In this document: positions 60,751 through 64,000 of the stretch, piece after piece
How positions within the stretch are numbered: position 1 is the first letter of the stretch
Layout of the letters: each line of letters starts with the position of its first letter
DNA from: an uncultured Caldilineaceae bacterium
Lineage (GTDB): Bacteria; Chloroflexota; Anaerolineae; Caldilineales; Caldilineaceae
Length of the DNA: 64,000 bases
Direction of reading: 5' to 3'
Assembly (NCBI GenBank): GCA_958295915.1
Contig: OY282381.1
Coordinates: 4,832,001-4,896,000 of the forward strand
The notes under the pieces: generated by a model
Told to the model about the DNA's origin: nothing
What the model saw: the letters and a program-made list of their open reading frames with translations, nothing else
Databases searched by the model: none
Program-made: the position numbers and the translations under genes

Positions 60751-62544
60751 ATGGCACGCCCGTTCTACCTGTTTTTTCTCTTGCTGTTGATCGTCGTTGT
60801 CTGCGCAGTGGTCACCGTCTTTGCCTGGCCCCGTCCCGCCACCGCTGCCGTCAGTGGCACGGTCACGGACGCCGACGGCCCGGTCGCCGGCGCTTTGGTG
60901 CGCGTGCAGACAACCGGCAACCATACCTACACTGCCGATGATGGCCGATTCACAATCGATGGCCTCTCCATCGCCGAGAGCGTCACCCTGGTCGCCTGGG
61001 CGGACGGTTACGTGTTCGGCTGGACAGAGGTCAGGGGGGGCGACTTCGATGTCAACATTGCTCTGGAACCCCACAACCGGGTCGATCATTCCGTCTACGA
61101 CTGGGAACCGTCGGCCAATTGTGGCGAGTGCCACCCGTCCTACGCAGAGTGGCAGCGAGATGCCCACAGCCAGTCAGCCGTGAATGATCGCTTTCTGACC
61201 ATGTACAACGGTACCGACATCGAGGGCAACCGCAGCCGCAACAGCAACTATGATACCGGCTTGCCCCGCACACGCGATCCGGATCGTCCCTATTTCGGCC
61301 CCGGTTTCAAAGTCGACTTCCCGAAACGGGATGGCAACTGCGCGGCCTGCCACACGCCCATGGCATCCACGCTGGAAGCGGACAACAGTTGCGGCTGGAA
61401 TGGCTGCCATATGTACGAGACGAGCGCAGCCAGCGACGAACTACCGCAGAGCGTCAGCCCCAATGCGGCCATCGGCGTTGCGGCCGAGGGGATCGCCTGT
61501 GATTTCTGCCACAAGATCGGCGCTGTCAAATTCTATACCGATACACTCCTGCCGGATCCAGAGATGCCAGGCATACTTTCCCTGACGCTGTACCGGCCCG
61601 CGTCGGGAGAGGATTTCCTGATGGGGACAGTTGACGACGTCGCCCGCCCAATGGACAGTTTCAATCGCCTCCACGGGGAAAGCGCCTTTTGCGCCGCCTG
61701 CCATTACGGCGTCAACGACACCACCATCATCTACAACTCCTATGGCGAGTGGCTGGACAGCCCATACAGCGATCCGAAAACCGGCGCCACCTGCCAGGAT
61801 TGCCACATGCCATCGGCGCCGCGGCTCGAGTCGCGTATGGAGGCGCTTGTGCAGACACTTGCCTGGCTGGAGGATGTCAGCGGAGACACCCTGCCCGCCT
61901 CCCTTGGCAAGTTGGCGGAACAGGCGGAGCGCAGCTATTTTGTCTATCCGCAGAAGGGAGGCCTCTATCGGGAACTGGACCAGATCCACCTGCACCAGAT
62001 GCCCGGCGCCACGGATGAACTGTTCCTGCAGCGCGCCATTGCCCTGGATGTATCTGCCGAGATTGTCGACTCTACGCTGCTCGTGAACGCGCGCGTCACC
62101 AATAGCGGCGCCGGACATCACTTCCCCACAGGCTCCCCCCTTCGCCAGATGCTACTCGTTGTGCGGGCAACCGATGCCCAGGGTACCGCCCTGCCCTTGG
62201 TTGACGGTACCGTTCTGCCCGATTGGGCCGGGGATGTAGCGGGAGAGGCCGGCCAGGGCTTTGTCAAAATTCTGCGGGATACGCTTACCGACGAAGAGCC
62301 GACCTTTTCCCACTGGCGGATGGTGACGCTTGTCCAGGACACGCGCATCCCGGCGCAGACAACACAGAGCAGTTCGTATGTCTTTGCCGTGGCGGACAAT
62401 TCACGTAGGGGCGCCCCTCGCGCCCGCCCCCTTCAAGTTGAGGCGCAACTGATCTACCGCCGGGCATTCCAGCAGTTGCAGGAGTGGAAAGGCTGGAACG
62501 ACCCGGATATCCTATTGGCCTCAGAAACAATAGAAATCGAATAA
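60751..62544 (+). CDS. six-heme cytochrome c with carboxypeptidase-like regulatory domain
   Basis: 597-residue exported multiheme protein. A hydrophobic N-terminus (YLFFLLLLIVVVCAVVTVFAW) anchors or exports it; residues about 30-105 are a CarboxypepD_reg-like beta domain (VSGTVTDADGPVAGALVRVQTTGNHTYTADDGRFTI). Heme motifs are CGECH (124), CAACH (197), CGWNGCH with an extra residue (213), CDFCH (249), CAACH (313) and CQDCH (347). The C-terminal ~200 residues are beta-rich (GHHFPTGSPLRQMLLVVRATD). GAPRARP near the end comes from a TAGGGGCGC-type repeat (62404-62432). It resembles the cytochrome c554 group, but the redox partner is unknown. Start 60751 is chosen for AGGA before it; 60736 is possible. 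Confidence 0.85.
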   Translation: MARPFYLFFLLLLIVVVCAVVTVFAWPRPATAAVSGTVTDADGPVAGALVRVQTTGNHTYTADDGRFTIDGLSIAESVTLVAWADGYVFGWTEVRGGDFDVNIALEPHNRVDHSVYDWEPSANCGECHPSYAEWQRDAHSQSAVNDRFLTMYNGTDIEGNRSRNSNYDTGLPRTRDPDRPYFGPGFKVDFPKRDGNCAACHTPMASTLEADNSCGWNGCHMYETSAASDELPQSVSPNAAIGVAAEGIACDFCHKIGAVKFYTDTLLPDPEMPGILSLTLYRPASGEDFLMGTVDDVARPMDSFNRLHGESAFCAACHYGVNDTTIIYNSYGEWLDSPYSDPKTGATCQDCHMPSAPRLESRMEALVQTLAWLEDVSGDTLPASLGKLAEQAERSYFVYPQKGGLYRELDQIHLHQMPGATDELFLQRAIALDVSAEIVDSTLLVNARVTNSGAGHHFPTGSPLRQMLLVVRATDAQGTALPLVDGTVLPDWAGDVAGEAGQGFVKILRDTLTDEEPTFSHWRMVTLVQDTRIPAQTTQSSSYVFAVADNSRRGAPRARPLQVEAQLIYRRAFQQLQEWKGWNDPDILLASETIEIE

Positions 62545-63603
62545 ATGGAAGATACACTTCTTGAAGTCAATGATCTGAAACAGTGGTTTCCAATCCGTCA
62601 GGGATTCTTGCAGCGCACCGTCGGGCACGTCAAAGCCGTTGACGGCGTCAGTTTTGTCATCCGCCGCAATGAAGCCTTGGGCCTGGTGGGCGAGAGCGGT
62701 TCCGGCAAGACAACGGTCGGGCGCGCATTGCTGCGGCTCTATGACCCGACTGCGGGTGAAATCTGGTACACGACCGCCGATGGCAAGCGTATCGACATCG
62801 CCCATATCGCCCAAGCGGAGATGAAACCCCTGCGCAAAGAGATGCGCATGATCTTTCAGGATCCGTTCAGTTCGCTCAACCCGCGACTGACTGTGAAAGA
62901 CCTGATCGGTGAACCGCTCATCATCCACAAGGTAGCCTCCGGTCGGGTGTTGGAAGACAGAGTTGCGAAGCTGATGCAGTCGGTTGGACTGGATCCGAAC
63001 TACATGCGCCGCTATCCACACGAATTCTCCGGTGGCCAAAGGCAACGCATCGGCCTCGCGCGCACGCTGGCGCTCAGCCCCCGACTGCTTATCGCCGATG
63101 AACCGGTTTCAGCCCTGGATGTGTCGATCCAGGCCCAGGTGCTGAATCTGCTCCAGCAGTTGAAGGACGAACTGGGGCTGACCTATCTGTTCATCGCCCA
63201 CGATCTGTCCGTTGTCGAACACATGTGTGATCGCATCGCCGTGATGTATGTGGGGCGGCTGGTGGAGATCGCTGGGTCGGATACATTGTTGCAACGACCG
63301 CTGCATCCATACACAGAAGCGCTGGTGTCTGCCATTCCGCCGGCTGATCCGGAGATCAGATTGGATCGGATTATCCTCGAGGGCGACATCCCCAGTCCGG
63401 CCAATCCACCCTCCGGCTGTGTCTTTCACCCCCGTTGCCTCTACGCCCAGGATGTATGCACGCGGGAGGAACCGCAGTTGGAAGAGATCGAGCCGGGCCA
63501 TTTTGCCAGTTGCCACTTCGCCCAGGAGCTGAACCTGCAAGGTATCGGAGGATTGGATGGCGCAACCCCCCATCTGACGGGCATCGTTGCGCCATCCAAC
63601 TAG
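62545..63603 (+). CDS. oppF: oligopeptide/dipeptide ABC transporter ATPase, OppF/DppF type
   Basis: 352-residue ATP-binding subunit. Walker A is [15 protein letters not shown], signature [15 protein letters not shown], Walker [13 protein letters not shown]. The C-terminal part has [16 protein letters not shown] and the cysteine cluster [20 protein letters not shown]...SCHF. The ATG directly follows the cytochrome stop, indicating one transcript. With the ATPase at 52.2 kb it forms the heterodimeric motor. Confidence 0.93.
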   Translation: MEDTLLEVNDLKQWFPIRQGFLQRTVGHVKAVDGVSFVIRRNEALGLVGESGSGKTTVGRALLRLYDPTAGEIWYTTADGKRIDIAHIAQAEMKPLRKEMRMIFQDPFSSLNPRLTVKDLIGEPLIIHKVASGRVLEDRVAKLMQSVGLDPNYMRRYPHEFSGGQRQRIGLARTLALSPRLLIADEPVSALDVSIQAQVLNLLQQLKDELGLTYLFIAHDLSVVEHMCDRIAVMYVGRLVEIAGSDTLLQRPLHPYTEALVSAIPPADPEIRLDRIILEGDIPSPANPPSGCVFHPRCLYAQDVCTREEPQLEEIEPGHFASCHFAQELNLQGIGGLDGATPHLTGIVAPSN

Positions 63604-63605
63604 AA

Positions 63606-63998
63606 ATGACACAGAACGCCTCTGACGGGCGGCAACTCAACATCGACGCCGCCCTGCTCGCCTATCTGATTCCCGTGCTTGGGCCAGTATACATTCTTGC
63701 GCTGCGAAAAGACGATGCCTTTTCTCGTTTTCATGCGCTTCAATCTCTGTTGATCGTGTTGGCGCTCATCTTGGCGCCCGTGGCGTGGTTCTTATTTTCG
63801 TGGCTGGTTGTCTTTTTGCCCTTTGGCGGCGTCATCGCCGCCTACATCTTCGCCTTGGTCATTGCTGTCTATCTTGCCGTAGTCGTCGCCTGGCTGGCCG
63901 GCATCGTCAATGCCCTGCGCGCCAAACGCGCGCCAGTCCCATTCTTCGGGCGAATGCTGGGGAATTACACAAATTATATGAATCATAGTCGATCATAG
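63606..63998 (+). CDS. small integral membrane protein, DUF4870-like
   Basis: 130-residue protein with ATG at 63606, two bases after the oppF stop. The N-terminus NIDAALLAYLIPVLGPVYILAL is followed by DDAFSRFHALQSLLIVLALILAPV, the form of the DUF4870 family (hydrophobic segments around a conserved FHALQSL-type motif), and two more membrane segments. Function unknown. It appears complete, ending two bases before the window end. Confidence 0.75.
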   Translation: MTQNASDGRQLNIDAALLAYLIPVLGPVYILALRKDDAFSRFHALQSLLIVLALILAPVAWFLFSWLVVFLPFGGVIAAYIFALVIAVYLAVVVAWLAGIVNALRAKRAPVPFFGRMLGNYTNYMNHSRS

Positions 63999-64000
63999 TC

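Noticed and set aside
60097-61167. 356-codon minus-strand frame over the OppC-like permease and cytochrome
   Set aside because: Spans the junction of two well supported plus-strand genes and has low-complexity, histidine/aspartate-rich content typical of antisense frames.

Overview
The window looks like a chromosomal segment of a Chloroflexota bacterium (Anaerolineae/Caldilineae type). This is inferred from gene content, the moderately high GC, the abundance of ABC-transporter lipoproteins, the many genes in mixed orientation, and above all the heavy load of short dispersed palindromic and simple repeats. No phage, plasmid backbone, complete insertion sequence or CRISPR array was seen.

Layout. 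0-9.2 kb: an ArsR-type regulator, xseA, a fold-type II PLP enzyme, and two tandem, nearly identical copies of a ~900-residue membrane protein. 9.5-15.4 kb: a GT4 glycosyltransferase, a PIN-TRAM membrane protein, cysS-rlmB (translationally coupled), a pterin carbinolamine dehydratase and a mono-heme cytochrome c lipoprotein. 15.5-22.2 kb: an AT-richer orphan DNA methyltransferase, an M29 aminopeptidase-homocysteine methyltransferase pair, tRNA-Lys(CUU), rpmG, a 700-base stretch without a recognisable gene, and an oxidoreductase pair. 22.2-31.6 kb: a complete branched-chain amino-acid type ABC transporter (livKHMGF order on the minus strand) and a single-polypeptide restriction-modification enzyme. 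32-39.8 kb: ABC-F ATPase, coaE, a small membrane protein, dnaJ, prmA, a repeat-rich regulatory region with a previously unlisted 54-residue membrane protein, a LuxR-type regulator with a degenerate receiver, and rsmE. 40-47.1 kb: a sugar-type ABC transporter followed by an FtsX-like permease. 47-52 kb: lipase, peroxiredoxin, small membrane proteins, a decayed phosphopantetheinyl transferase and a squalene/phytoene synthase, all laced with hairpin repeats. 52.2-63.6 kb: a peptide-type ABC transporter operon (ATPase, binding protein, two permeases, second ATPase) interrupted by a polymorphic-toxin-like gene with its immunity gene and by a six-heme cytochrome c.

Most interesting: (1) the gene at 56884-58875, a chimera whose N-terminus and mid-region resemble the peptide-binding lipoprotein encoded 1.3 kb upstream in the same operon, carrying 23 tandem 11-residue repeats and ending in a HHI nuclease-like toxin domain, followed by an overlapping immunity-like gene; (2) a conserved promoter cassette (TTTACA, 17 bases, TAATCT) with adjoining TACTCCAATA/TATTGGAGTA operators, present in expanded form at 37.8 kb and as an inverted single copy at 50.6 kb upstream of the squalene/phytoene synthase; (3) a large family of CGCGCC-CCACAGT-GGCGCG hairpin repeats confined to 40-53 kb, several of them in frame inside genes, plus other hairpins inserted in frame in livF, one copy of the duplicated membrane protein and probably ABC-F; (4) hairpins after all three solute-binding-protein genes.
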